NCBI RefSeq assembly: GCF_003439925.1
Contig: NZ_QQRR01000001.1
Coordinates: forward strand, 620,001-684,000
Length of the DNA stretch: 64,000 bases
Reading direction: 5' to 3'
Source: Haloprofundus halophilus
GTDB lineage: Archaea; Halobacteriota; Halobacteria; Halobacteriales; Haloferacaceae
Below, piece by piece: positions 33,856-43,800 of this stretch (positions are counted from its first letter, which is position 1; each line of letters starts with the position of its first letter). The notes beneath the pieces are model-generated. The model was not told where the DNA came from and ran no database searches. It was given only the letters and a program-made list of their open reading frames with translations. The position numbers were made by a program, and so were the translations under genes.

Positions 33856-35346
33856 ATGCAGAAATCCGGGCCCGCGCGAGAGGGGCGACTCGCGCGCGAA
33901 ACGTGGGGGAGAGGCCGCGCGCAGTCGGAGCTCATCGGCGTCGTGTTGCTGTTCGGGCTGGTCATCGCCGGGACAGCGGCCGTCGTCGCGCTCGGCGGCG
34001 TCGCCATCGACGACGCGCAGGGGCAGTCGGAGTTCGACCGGGCCGAACAGGTGATGACGCTGTTCGACTCCAGAGTGGCGACGGTCGCACTCGGCGACGC
34101 CGACGTCAAGACCGTCTCGCTGGGACGCTCGGACGGCCAGTACACCGTCGACGAGTCGAGCGGTCGGCTCAGTATCGTCCACGAGAACTACGACGGTGGA
34201 GAAAACGACAAAGAGCTGTACAGCGAAACGCTCGGAGCGGTCGTCTACCGCGACGCCGACGGCGGTACCATCGCCTACCAGGGCGGCGGCGTGTGGTCAG
34301 TGCCTTCCGAGGGCCGTGCGTCGATGGTGTCGCCGCCGGAGTTCCACTACCGCGACGGGACGCTCACCTTGCCGGTCGTTCGGACGACGGGTTCGTCTAC
34401 GTCGAGCGGAGGGTCGGGCGCCCGCATCCGTTCGCAGTCCCGCGGAGAGCCGGTGTACCCGAACCCGTCGGCGACGTACGAGGAGGAAGAGGAAGAGAAC
34501 CCACGATACTACCTGAACCCGGTCGAGAACGGACGCGTCGTCGTCGAAGTGCAGAGCGACTACTACCGCGCGTGGGCGGCGTTCTTCCGGAGTCGAACCG
34601 AGGGAACGGTCGAAGTGCATCCGGAGACACAGACGGCCACAGTCGCACTCGTCACGCTCGGGACGAACGGCGACTTCCAGATGCCAGCCGAACGCGGGTC
34701 GATAGACGTACGCGGGATGGCCGAGCACGAACTCGACGACTTCAGTATCACGCTCCGCCCCGACAGAACCGACAGCGCGAACTTCAACAACCTCCAGTGG
34801 TCGCTCGGCACCGAGACGGGTAACCAACAGTTCGAACTTCACCTCAGAAAGAGCGGCGGGAACAAGTGTACTATCGACGTGTCGGCGACCGTCTACTACT
34901 CCGACGACGGCGGCGACAGCTATCACGGTTGGTACGACGAAGATGCCTTCGAAACCAACTGCGAGGACATCGACGACGACGGCGACGACGAAGTCGTGCT
35001 GGACACTAACCTTCTCGACGAGGAGTCGTCGCTGAACTATCAGAGCCTCTCACAGAGTCAACTGCTGCATTTCAAACCGAGAGATCTCGAGGAGGAGGCG
35101 ACGTTCGACGAGCACGACGTGGACGGCGAGGCGACGTACGGCACCGGCGACGAACTCCCGCTCTCGACGCTGCTCCAACACTACTTGTCGCTGCTCGCGC
35201 CGTCGTTCGAACTCACCGTCTACGACAAGAACTCCAACACCATCAGCGAAGGCGCCTCCAGCGGCCGTATCACGTACACCGGCGACGACAACTACGTCAC
35301 GTATCTCCAGGTGAGTGAGAGCGAAGTCGTCGTCGAACTCGACTGA
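33856..35346 (+). CDS. Pilin-like protein with class III-type N-terminus (DUF7289-like)
   Basis: A 496-aa protein. Residues 1-25 are basic and lead to RAQSELIGVVLLFGLVIAGT, a hydrophobic helix with the charged-then-hydrophobic form of archaeal type IV pilin-like proteins. The rest is a large extracellular beta-rich domain with Ser-rich (TTGSSTSSGGSGARIRSQ) and Glu-rich linkers and two Cys (NKCTID, FETNCED). The gene is convergent with the pilus-like operon and has its own promoter: an AT-rich aatttttataggttg at 33823-33837. It is probably a surface component or substrate of that system. The processing site is not certain. Confidence 0.78.
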   Translation: MQKSGPAREGRLARETWGRGRAQSELIGVVLLFGLVIAGTAAVVALGGVAIDDAQGQSEFDRAEQVMTLFDSRVATVALGDADVKTVSLGRSDGQYTVDESSGRLSIVHENYDGGENDKELYSETLGAVVYRDADGGTIAYQGGGVWSVPSEGRASMVSPPEFHYRDGTLTLPVVRTTGSSTSSGGSGARIRSQSRGEPVYPNPSATYEEEEEENPRYYLNPVENGRVVVEVQSDYYRAWAAFFRSRTEGTVEVHPETQTATVALVTLGTNGDFQMPAERGSIDVRGMAEHELDDFSITLRPDRTDSANFNNLQWSLGTETGNQQFELHLRKSGGNKCTIDVSATVYYSDDGGDSYHGWYDEDAFETNCEDIDDDGDDEVVLDTNLLDEESSLNYQSLSQSQLLHFKPRDLEEEATFDEHDVDGEATYGTGDELPLSTLLQHYLSLLAPSFELTVYDKNSNTISEGASSGRITYTGDDNYVTYLQVSESEVVVELD

Positions 35347-35368
35347 GAAGAACTCGAACCGCCTCGGC

Positions 35369-36154
35369 CTACTCGAACTCCACGTTGAGATACGTCGCCG
35401 TCACGTGCACGCGGTCGATTGGAACGTCCGAGCACGTGACCGACGCCGCCGCCGCGCCCGTAAGTTCGCACTCGCGGCCGAGTTCCGACTCGAAGTAGCG
35501 CTCCCACGCGGGCGCTCGCTCCGCCGTCGTGTTGAGCCTGAACGTCACCGAGGTCGTCGCCTCGGGGAACCGCTCGGTTCCAGCGTGTTCGGCGCGGACG
35601 AGCACCGTCGTCGACCCGCCGACGTTCGACCGGCCGTCGCCGGAGTTCGTCAGAATCATCGGGACGACGAGGATTCTGTCCTCGCCGGTTCCCCGGGAGA
35701 CGAAGTCGGGTTCGCGGAGCATCACCGAACCGCCGCCCGGGTCGGTGCGGATGAGCGCGCCGTTCTCGTACGCGAGTTCGGCGCCCGACCCCGTACGGAA
35801 GATAATCGGTTGATACGACTTCTCGATGAACATCGACTCGTCGTCGGTGACGTTCATCGAGTTCGACTCCCCTAACAGCAGTTGCGCCTCGGCGAGTTTG
35901 AGTTCGGTCGCCCGACTCGGCGCGTCGTCGTGGTGGATGTCGGCGATGTTGTCGGCCATCACGTCGAAGGCGCGCTCGGCGTTCGTGAAGCGCTCCGCGT
36001 CGCGGGCGTCCTGCAAGCCGGAGAAGCCGGAGACGTAGACGACACCGACCGTACTCGTGACGAGCGCGAACACGAGGATGAAGCTGACCGTCTCGCTGAC
36101 CGCCCGGGAGCGGCGACTCGGTTCGCCGCTCGCCCGAGTACGACGGTCACGCAC
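35369..36154 (-). CDS. Pilin-like membrane-anchored protein, last gene of the pilus-like operon
   Basis: A 261-aa protein with a basic start and RAVSETVSFILVFALVTSTV near residues 18-40, the form seen in archaeal pseudopilins, followed by an extracellular domain (RDAERFTNAERAFDVMADNI; RFRTGSGAELAYENGALIRT-like strand) with two Cys (GRECELT, SVTCSD). It probably forms part of the pilus-like fibre or its base. GTG at 36154 overlaps the previous gene by 8 bp. It belongs to the haloarchaeal DUF7289-type group in my judgement, not proven. Confidence 0.8.
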   Translation of the reverse strand: MRDRRTRASGEPSRRSRAVSETVSFILVFALVTSTVGVVYVSGFSGLQDARDAERFTNAERAFDVMADNIADIHHDDAPSRATELKLAEAQLLLGESNSMNVTDDESMFIEKSYQPIIFRTGSGAELAYENGALIRTDPGGGSVMLREPDFVSRGTGEDRILVVPMILTNSGDGRSNVGGSTTVLVRAEHAGTERFPEATTSVTFRLNTTAERAPAWERYFESELGRECELTGAAAASVTCSDVPIDRVHVTATYLNVEFE

Positions 36155-36635
36155 TCCCGATCACCAACTCGGAGCCAGTGTACTCGATGCGCACCGCGCC
36201 GCCGCTCACGGACTCGGGAACGATGGCCGTCCGCGTCGCAAACGGGACGGAGACGGTCACGTCCGGATTCGACGTCGACAAGCGAATCACGTCGCCGTCG
36301 CCGTCGCCGTCGTCGTCGGCCACGTCGACGACGTAACTCGACCCGACGACGCGCGGGGGGAGTTGCCGGTCGAGTCGCACGGTTCCCGAGGGGGCGGACC
36401 GCGCCAGTGCGTCCGCCGTTTCGAGGTCCGCGGCCAGTTGCTGACCGACGACGCGGAGTTCGTCTTCGACCGTCCGGTCGCGCTGGTCCTCGACGAGTCC
36501 GCCGCCGGCGACGAGCAAGCCCGAGATGAGGATGCCCGTGATACCCAGCGCGAGGACGTACGACAGCGTCGTCGACACGGCGCGGTCGTCTCGGGTCGGC
36601 GAGGGCGACGGCCGGAACGAGCGTCGACTACGCAT
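36147..36635 (-). CDS. Pilin-like membrane-anchored protein (DUF7266-like)
   Basis: A 162-aa protein with the N-terminal DRAVSTTLSYVLALGITGIL single membrane helix and a small outer domain (ELRVVGQQLAADLETADALA, then beta strands). The N-terminal form matches the haloarchaeal family that travels with PilB3/PilC3-type genes. ATG at 36635 overlaps the upstream stop by 8 bp. It contains a GDGDGD acidic run coded by a short gtcgcc repeat. Confidence 0.82.
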   Translation of the reverse strand: MRSRRSFRPSPSPTRDDRAVSTTLSYVLALGITGILISGLLVAGGGLVEDQRDRTVEDELRVVGQQLAADLETADALARSAPSGTVRLDRQLPPRVVGSSYVVDVADDDGDGDGDVIRLSTSNPDVTVSVPFATRTAIVPESVSGGAVRIEYTGSELVIGSA

Positions 36636-37587
36636 CGGGCTCACCCGGGGCGACCCGTATCGTGGTCTCGTAGTCGAGGTCCGCCGAGTAGTACGTCAGC
36701 TCGACGGTCACAGCGTAGATTACGTCTTTCGGGTCAGGCCCCGACTCGTCGATGCTTCCCTCATTGATGACGAATCGGTAGGTCCCGCTCACCTGGTCAC
36801 TGTTCACGTACGATATATCGTACGTCGCCGACTCCTCGAAGAACTCCAGCGCCGGACAGGGTTCGCCGCCGACGGTGGCCGACGTGAGGTCGACGGTGAC
36901 GTACTCGTCGGTGGCGGACGCGCCGTCGTAGAGCGCGCACTGCTCGGTCCCGCTGGGGCCGTCGACTTCGACGCGCAGGTCGTCGTCGCCGACGCGTAGG
37001 AGTCGAACCTCGTGGACGTCGCTTCCGTCGTCGAACTCGGTTGCGAACGCGTCCTCGGAGTCGGATGCCAGCGAGTCGATTCGGACCCGCTGTTCGAACG
37101 CGCGGAGACCGTCGACGTCCGAGGCGACGGTCCAGTCGGTTCCGGGATCCTCATCGGCAGCGACGAACGGACCATCTGACTGCGCGACGGCCGTACCGAC
37201 GTCGACTGCCGCGTCGGGGTCACCGGCGAGCGAGACGTTCACCACGCGGCCGTTGCGAATGTTGTAGTTGCCGACTTGACTGTCGAGTTCTCTCACGCCG
37301 CTCTCGACGGCGGTGGGGTCGACCGACGCCCGATTCCGGTTCTCGTACTCTATGAGGCCCGCGACGCCGTCCTCCACGTCGGCGCGGGTTTCGAGCGCCG
37401 CCGCGCCGCCCGCCGCGTCGGTGCTGCGCGTTGCGAGGTTCTCCGTGTAGATGGCGGAGTTGAGGATGAGCGAGAGCGCGACGAAGACGACGGCCAGAGA
37501 GAGCGCGCCGACGAGGAACAACTGCGCTCTGTCGCGGAGCGTCGAATCGGCGTCGACGTCTTCGCGGGCGCGTTCGGACCGACTCAC
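36628..37587 (-). CDS. Pilin-like membrane-anchored protein (DUF7261-like)
   Basis: A protein of about 319 aa. After a charged start comes RAQLFLVGALSLAVVFVALS, a single membrane helix, then a long outer domain with repeated acidic loops and two Cys (TEQCALYDG, GEPCPALEF) that could form a disulfide. The GTG at 37587 is chosen because it overlaps the previous stop by 4 bp (GTGA); GTG at 37596 would add MAD before the same frame. It lies in the run of overlapping genes of the pilus-like operon. Confidence 0.82.
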   Translation of the reverse strand: MSRSERAREDVDADSTLRDRAQLFLVGALSLAVVFVALSLILNSAIYTENLATRSTDAAGGAAALETRADVEDGVAGLIEYENRNRASVDPTAVESGVRELDSQVGNYNIRNGRVVNVSLAGDPDAAVDVGTAVAQSDGPFVAADEDPGTDWTVASDVDGLRAFEQRVRIDSLASDSEDAFATEFDDGSDVHEVRLLRVGDDDLRVEVDGPSGTEQCALYDGASATDEYVTVDLTSATVGGEPCPALEFFEESATYDISYVNSDQVSGTYRFVINEGSIDESGPDPKDVIYAVTVELTYYSADLDYETTIRVAPGEPDA

Positions 37588-38225
37588 ATCCGCCACACGA
37601 CCACCTCCACCCGGAGTACGTTGTACACTCCACTGTCCGCTCCGTCGGTGTCCTCGGCGTAGAAGTTCTCGCCATCTATCTCCGTTTCCGTCGGTTCGGC
37701 GACGCCGTCGTCGTCCTCGTCGTCGTACAGCACCGCGTCGTCGTACAGCGTGACGAGGTGTGTCGCCGTCGCCGCGTTGTCGCTCGGTTCGCCCTGGTAG
37801 AAGAGCCGCTGGCGGCGCTCGTCGCCCGCGTCAGTGTGGTAGCGGACGTAGACGTTCGCGACGACGCCGCGGTCGCCGAACGTCGAGCGGAGCATCCGCC
37901 CGAACTCGGTCGGCGGGTAGCCGCCGGTGTAGTACGTTTCGCCGGTCGCACCGCGGAACTCGTCGTCGTCGTCGCCGTCGGAATCGCCCCAAAAGAGCAG
38001 CGTCCGTTCGAGCGCACCCGAGTCGACGGCGGCGGTGAGCAACCCCTCGGCCGTCGCCTGCTGTTGGTTCTCGATGTGCTGGCTGGAGGTACTCGCGGAT
38101 AGCGGCGTCACCGCCGTCACCTGCAGCGCGAAGATAACGCTCGTGAGCAGGATCATCGCCGAGAGCACCGCTTCGAGGGTGTGCGCCTGCCCGCGGTCGC
38201 TCCCTCTCGGGGTCCTTCGGGTCAC
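37584..38225 (-). CDS. Pilin-like membrane-anchored protein (DUF7288-like)
   Basis: A 213-aa protein starting at GTG 38225 (4-bp overlap with the preceding gene). RGQAHTLEAVLSAMILLTSV near residue 11 is a pseudopilin-type N-terminus, with Glu in the fifth-residue style seen in type IV pilins. The outer domain has a conserved-looking block SSQHIENQQQATAEGLL and several DDDD loops. Part of the pilus-like operon. Confidence 0.82.
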   Translation of the reverse strand: MTRRTPRGSDRGQAHTLEAVLSAMILLTSVIFALQVTAVTPLSASTSSQHIENQQQATAEGLLTAAVDSGALERTLLFWGDSDGDDDDEFRGATGETYYTGGYPPTEFGRMLRSTFGDRGVVANVYVRYHTDAGDERRQRLFYQGEPSDNAATATHLVTLYDDAVLYDDEDDDGVAEPTETEIDGENFYAEDTDGADSGVYNVLRVEVVVWRM

Positions 38226-38779
38226 CAGACGCGCACCTCCAGCTGCGCGGTCTCACCGGCGAGCGAGACGGTTCGCCACGCCACGACGACGGAACTGCTG
38301 TCCGTCGGCGGCGTCGGACCGGCCTCGAATCGGTTCGCGTCGTCGCAGCCGCTCGCGTCGGCTTCGACGATGCGCCGCTCGTCGTCGTCCCAGCAGAGGC
38401 GCTCGACGCCGTCGCCGGTCCGGTCGCCGTCGAGGGTGACGTTGAGGCGGACGCGATCGGAGACGCCGACGCGTTCGTTCACCGTCGACGCGTCGGTGTC
38501 GAACTCACAGTCGGGGTCGCCGGCCACCGACGCATCGAAGAACGCCGCTGCGCACTCGCCGTCGACGCGGTACGGCGTCTCGGGCGCGCTGAGCGTCCCG
38601 CCGACGAGCTGCGAAGCGACTCTGTCGGCGACGACGGTGTCTTCCTGTCCGCCGCCGGCAAACGGCGAGAGCATCGACGGGACGAACGCGACGACGAACG
38701 CGACGGCGAGGAGGAACACGCCCGCGCCGATGGCGAAGTCGATGGTCGTCTGCGCGCGCGAACTCGAACGCTCACTCAT
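38222..38779 (-). CDS. Pilin-like membrane-anchored protein (DUF7287-like)
   Basis: A 185-aa protein: RAQTTIDFAIGAGVFLLAVA near residue 8 is a single N-terminal membrane helix of pseudopilin form. The outer domain has Cys residues in pairs (DGECAAAFFD, DPDCEFDT, RLCWDDD, SGCDDAN), which could form two disulfides. The ATG at 38779 overlaps the PilC-like stop by 4 bp (ATGA). It is the first of the five small genes after the platform gene. Confidence 0.82.
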   Translation of the reverse strand: MSERSSSRAQTTIDFAIGAGVFLLAVAFVVAFVPSMLSPFAGGGQEDTVVADRVASQLVGGTLSAPETPYRVDGECAAAFFDASVAGDPDCEFDTDASTVNERVGVSDRVRLNVTLDGDRTGDGVERLCWDDDERRIVEADASGCDDANRFEAGPTPPTDSSSVVVAWRTVSLAGETAQLEVRVW

Positions 38780-40812
38780 CCCACCACCACCCACACCGCC
38801 AGCGCGATGGTCTGGAGGACGACGACGAACTTGACGCCCGAGATGATGTCGGCGTCGCGGATGTAGCCGCTGATGAACGCCGACAGCACGGCCTGCAAGG
38901 TGACGGCGTGGAAGAACAGCACCGAGAGCACGTTGGTGTCGACGCCGCCGCCGAAGCTCATCCCGCCGGCGCTCTGTCCGCCGCCGCCACCCTGCGTCAG
39001 CCCCGACATCACGTCGAGGAACTGCGTCTTCAGGATGGCCATCACGGCCAAGAGCGTGAGATAGGTCATGATGATGATGACCACCTGCATCCGCGCGCGC
39101 GACTTCCGCTCGCGGTCGATGTCGTCCTGGTTCTCCGACGCTTGCGCCGCCGTCGTCAGCACGTCCGTGATCTGGCTGGACGCCTCCTGCGCCTTCGTGA
39201 TGAGTTTGACCGTCCGCGCCAGTCGCGGGATGTGGTACTTGTTGTTGAACTCGACGAGCGCCTCCCTGAGACTCATCCCGTAGTGCACCTTCGCGTACAT
39301 CACGTCGAACTCGTCGGCGAGTTTCCCGGACGACGTGTCCGACACCGTCTTGACCGATTCGAGCAGCGTCTGACCGGTGTCGTTGGCGCTCGACAGCTTC
39401 CGGAGGTTGTCGGAGAGTTTGCCGATGACCGCGTTGCGCGAGTAGACGTTCCACGTGTGGAACACGGCGAGCGGGACGGCGACGATGTACGACGGGACGT
39501 ACCACCAGACGAACGTCCCCCAGACGGGTTGGGCGACCATCCCGTCCCACGACAGCGGCGCGACGCCGTTGGCCGCCGAGACGCCGATGACGACGGCGGC
39601 GACGGGGAGCGTGAAGACGAGCGTGAAGAGCGGGTTGTCGCGGAAGAAGATGTGCGGCCGCTTCAGCAACTCCTTGGTCTTGAACGTCCCCTCGCGGTTC
39701 TTCACGCGGTCGAAGAGGCTGAACTCGCCGACGAAGCTCTCGACGAGACCGAGGTGGACCAGGCTCTCTTTGTTCGTCTCGGCGAGGCGGTCGCTGCTGT
39801 CGGCGGGGTCGAGGTAGCCGTCGCCGACCTCGTCCTGCTTCACCGTCGAGACGAGGACGAGGAAACCGACCCCCGTCAGCGGGATGAGCCCGTAGACGGT
39901 CGCGTACAGGAGCATGTCGTCGGCGTTGCCGAGCATGCTCATGATGACGAGGATGATGATGAGAAGCAGGGGAAACAGCGAGAGCGTCATGTACATCTCG
40001 CCGAACAGCTCCAGCGTTTCGAGCGTCAGCTCCTGCTGCTGCTTGGCGGTGCGCATGTGCTTGTCCTTCTTGTCGTCGAGGAACTGCTGCATGTTGCCGC
40101 CGGAGTTGACGATGGAGAGCATGTCGGTGAGAAACTGCGAGAGCTCGTCGCTCGGCGTCTCCATCGCCTGCTTCTGGATGGCGGTGCGGTAGTCGGTGCC
40201 GAAGTACTCCGTCTCCTGGACGATGCTTCGGAACTCCAGTGAGACTTCGCCGTAGGTGTCCTCCGCCTTGGCCATCGACTCCAGAATCTCCAGTTGGTTC
40301 AGCCCGCCCACCGACAGCGCGTACATGAACGAGATGGAGTCCGAGAGCAACATGTCTATCTCGCGCTTGCGAGCGGAGGCGGTGGAGTACGGAATCGCCA
40401 GCAGCGTGCCGAAACCGAGACCGAAGCCGAGCGAACCGAACACGAGTCCGGTGATACCGACGGCGGCGGGCATCTTCATCGCCTCCAGGAGGTCGACGAC
40501 CGCCGGGCTCGGGATGCGCGCGCCGAGCGACAGCATCTCCGTGGTCACGATACCGAACTGGAACAGCGCGTAGCCGAGCAGCGTCCCGGTGAGCCACAGC
40601 GCGAGGCCAACGAGCACGCCGACGGCCAGCGCCTGCGAGATGTACAGTTCGACCGTCGTCGTCACGCGCGCCTGCGAGAGCTTCTCCTCGACGTCGGCGA
40701 CGAAGTCGCCCTCGGGGTCGAACAGCCACGTGAAAAGCGGGTAGAACGCGTCGCCGAGCTTCTCGCCGGCGTTGGCGCTCCCCGCCCCGCTCGACCCGGT
40801 GTCGAGGCTCAT
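38776..40812 (-). CDS. pilC: Type IV pilus assembly platform protein PilC/TadC-like
   Basis: A 678-aa polytopic protein with two copies of the type II secretion F domain: helices and loops around residues 140-290 (SFMYALSVGGLNQLEILESM; TDMLSIVNSGGNMQQFLDDK) and again around 500-600 (EFDVMYAKVHYGMSLREALV; IPRLARTVKLITKAQEASSQ). It forms the membrane platform driven by the ATPase in the upstream gene, whose stop it overlaps by 4 bp. Length is that of archaeal PilC3-type proteins. The symbol is by family, since haloarchaea often carry several PilC paralogues. Confidence 0.93.
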   Translation of the reverse strand: MSLDTGSSGAGSANAGEKLGDAFYPLFTWLFDPEGDFVADVEEKLSQARVTTTVELYISQALAVGVLVGLALWLTGTLLGYALFQFGIVTTEMLSLGARIPSPAVVDLLEAMKMPAAVGITGLVFGSLGFGLGFGTLLAIPYSTASARKREIDMLLSDSISFMYALSVGGLNQLEILESMAKAEDTYGEVSLEFRSIVQETEYFGTDYRTAIQKQAMETPSDELSQFLTDMLSIVNSGGNMQQFLDDKKDKHMRTAKQQQELTLETLELFGEMYMTLSLFPLLLIIILVIMSMLGNADDMLLYATVYGLIPLTGVGFLVLVSTVKQDEVGDGYLDPADSSDRLAETNKESLVHLGLVESFVGEFSLFDRVKNREGTFKTKELLKRPHIFFRDNPLFTLVFTLPVAAVVIGVSAANGVAPLSWDGMVAQPVWGTFVWWYVPSYIVAVPLAVFHTWNVYSRNAVIGKLSDNLRKLSSANDTGQTLLESVKTVSDTSSGKLADEFDVMYAKVHYGMSLREALVEFNNKYHIPRLARTVKLITKAQEASSQITDVLTTAAQASENQDDIDRERKSRARMQVVIIIMTYLTLLAVMAILKTQFLDVMSGLTQGGGGGQSAGGMSFGGGVDTNVLSVLFFHAVTLQAVLSAFISGYIRDADIISGVKFVVVLQTIALAVWVVVG

Positions 40813-43800
40813 TCGCCGCCCTCGTCTGCCGACGCAACGCTGCTGGTCGACCGGCCGAAGTCCCACTCGTCGGTCACGTCGGAGCCGGCCTCCTCGTCGG
40901 TGGCGTCCGAGTCGGTAGACTCACTCCCGTCGGTTACGTCCCCGTCTCGGACCTCTTCCTCGTCAGTCGTCGCGTCGTCGTCGGACTCATCACCGTCCTC
41001 GTCGGTCGTTGCGTCGTCGTCTGACTCATCACCGTCCTCGTCGGTCGTCGCGTCGTCGAACGCCGAGGGGTCCTCGGCGTTTCGGTCGGTGACGTGCTCG
41101 GAATCCGCCGTCGACGTCTCCGAATCCGGTTCCGTCGTCGACTCCGCTGCCGTCGACTGCGAGGCCGACTCCGTCGCCGACTCCGCGGATTCTGCCGACT
41201 CCGCGGGCTCCCCGGGTTCGCCGTCGGTGAGCGCCGGGACGTCGCTGTCGTCGTCGTCGCCGTCCGCCAGTTCGGGGTCCGATTCGGCGGCGTCGAGCTC
41301 GGGGTCGTCCGTCCCCTCCCCGAGCGCCGGGCCGTCCACCGTCGGCGTCTCTTCCGGCGGCGTCGCCGACGTCGCCTCCACGTCCGCCGCGGGTTGGACG
41401 TCCGAGAGCGCGTCGGCGACGCTGCCGACGGGTTCGCCGCGGTACTGGTCGAACAGCTCCTCCTCGGCGCGGTCGAGAATCTCGCGGGCCTCCGCCAGCG
41501 TCTCGGCGTCCGGGTCCGGTCGGGGCACCATCTCCTCCTTCTCGGGGTCGATGTCGATGAGCACCGACTCCATCTCGCGGAGGTCTTCGAGGCTCCGCTC
41601 CAGTCGGTCGGTGGCCATCAGCGTCAGGATGGTCTCCGGGTCGTTGATGAACGCCTGGAACGTCGCCGCGACCTGGGTGTAGGTGTTCAACCCCCGGTCG
41701 ATGAGGTACGCGAGGACGACCTGCCGCTGGAACATCTCGGTCTGCAACGTCTCCTCGGACCACCCGCGGTCGAACTTGATCTCGTCGAGGGTGTTCGAGT
41801 CGCCCATCAGGAGGAACTCGTCGTCCTCGGCCTGCCACTGGTAGACGTCCTGGACGTTTATCTCGTCGTTCTCGGCGTCGTAGTGGTTGATCTCGGTGAG
41901 CGACTTGTTCCGGCGGACCTTGTTCCCCTGTACCCGGGTGGAGGTCTGGATAGAGACGAGGTCCAACGCCGAGAACATCGTCTTCGAGACGTTGATGGGC
42001 TCGGTCGTGAAGCGCTTGAGCACCTCACCGACGGAGTCGGCGTGGAACGTCGTGTACGTCGTGTGCCCCGTCGACATGACCTGAAACAGCGTCCGACCCT
42101 CCTCGCCGCGAATCTCGCCCATCACGATGTAGTCGGGTCGCTGTCGGAGCGCGGCCTCCAGCAGGTCGAACTCGTCGACGTCGCCCCCGTCGTCGTCGGA
42201 GAAGGAGGGCCGGGTGACCGACGCGATCCAGTTGCGCTGCGGGAGTTCGACCTCTCGGGTGTCCTCGATGGAGACGATCTTCGTGTTCGAGGGGATGAAA
42301 AGCGAGACGGCGTTGAGGCTCGTCGTCTTCCCGGACGCCGTGCCGCCGGCGAAGATGAGCGACTTGTGGTTCTCGATGCAGAGCCACAGGAAGGCCATCT
42401 CGTCGAGCGAGAACGTGTGCCAGCAGATGAGGTCGATGGGCGTGAACGGGACGTCCTTGAACTGGCGGATGGTGTAGTTCGTCCCGTGGTCCGACACCTC
42501 TCGACCGAGCGTCAACTGCGCACGCGAGCCGTCCGGGAGGGTGGCGTCGACCTGCGGACGTCGCTTCGAGATACCTTTGCCGGAGCGCTGCGCGAGTTTG
42601 ACGACGAAGTCGTCCAGTTCGGTCTCGTCGTGGTAGACGTTCGTGATTATCTGCTCGTAGTCGCCGTGGTAGACGAACACCGGCGAGTTGTAGCCGTCGC
42701 AGGAGATGTCCTCGACGTTGATGTCGTGTTTGATACCGTCGATGCGCTCGTAGCCGATGAAGTCCCGCGTGAGGAGGTAGAGCAGTTTCTCGACCTGGTA
42801 CTCGGTGAGGTCGGCGTCGTCGTCGGCCAGCACCGCGGGTTCGGGGCGGGCGGCGATACCGTCGAGCTCGGCCGTTTCGCGCGTTACGGGGCGGTAGCCG
42901 AGCAGGCGGACGAGTTTGCCCGCGACGCCTTCGTCGTCGCCCGAGACGCCGAGGCGGTCGGCAAGCGTGTTCGCGAACGGCTCCGTCTGTTCGCGGCTGT
43001 AGAGGTCGTAGCGCTCCAGCAACTCGTACGTCTGCTCTTCGATGACTCGGCGGCGGTGGCCGTCGCCGCCGACCACGTCGTCGTCGGCGTACTTGATGGC
43101 CGTCCGGAGCTTCCCCGTGAGATACTCCGACAGCTCCGTCTCCAGCCGGTTCATGTGCGGCTGGACGAGGTAGTACTTGTCCTCGTTCTCCTTCGTCGAG
43201 TGGAAGATGACGACGAACGAGTACGGTTTGTTCACCCAGTAGCGTTCGACCTCCTCGAAGTGCGTCTTCTTCGCCATCGGCACCGCCTTCTCGAGGTCGT
43301 AGCGGTTGGCGACCGTCGTCGTACCTGCGTCCGTCGAGAAGAACGCGTCCTCGTCGAAGTCCTGCCTCGTGTCGACCGTGCGCTCCTCGACGAGTTCCTC
43401 CAGTTCCTCGGCGCGGTCGCTCAAATGCGAGATGGTGTTCTCGATGGCGTCGGGGTCGTGTCCCAGCGCGTCGACGGGGTCGAAGCGTTCTATCTCGCCG
43501 TCGGCGTCGCGCGGGCGACTGCCGTCGTCCTCGTAGTAGTACTCGCGCTTGTAGTGCTCCCAGATGTACTCGTCTTTGACGACCGGCGTCGTCTCGGGGT
43601 CGCAGAACGCCTCGAACAGCTCGTGGAGCGTCTCGGCGTTGCCGCCGGCGAGCCCCACCCGCGAGTCGATGTCGTCGGGGTGAAAGCCCAGAAACGACAC
43701 CGGGTCGAGCGGGATGCGGTCCCAGTCTGCGCCGACGGGTTTCGTCTGTCTGTCCTCGTCGTCCTCCCAGCGGTCGGTGCCCGGCGCGGGTCGAAGCCCG

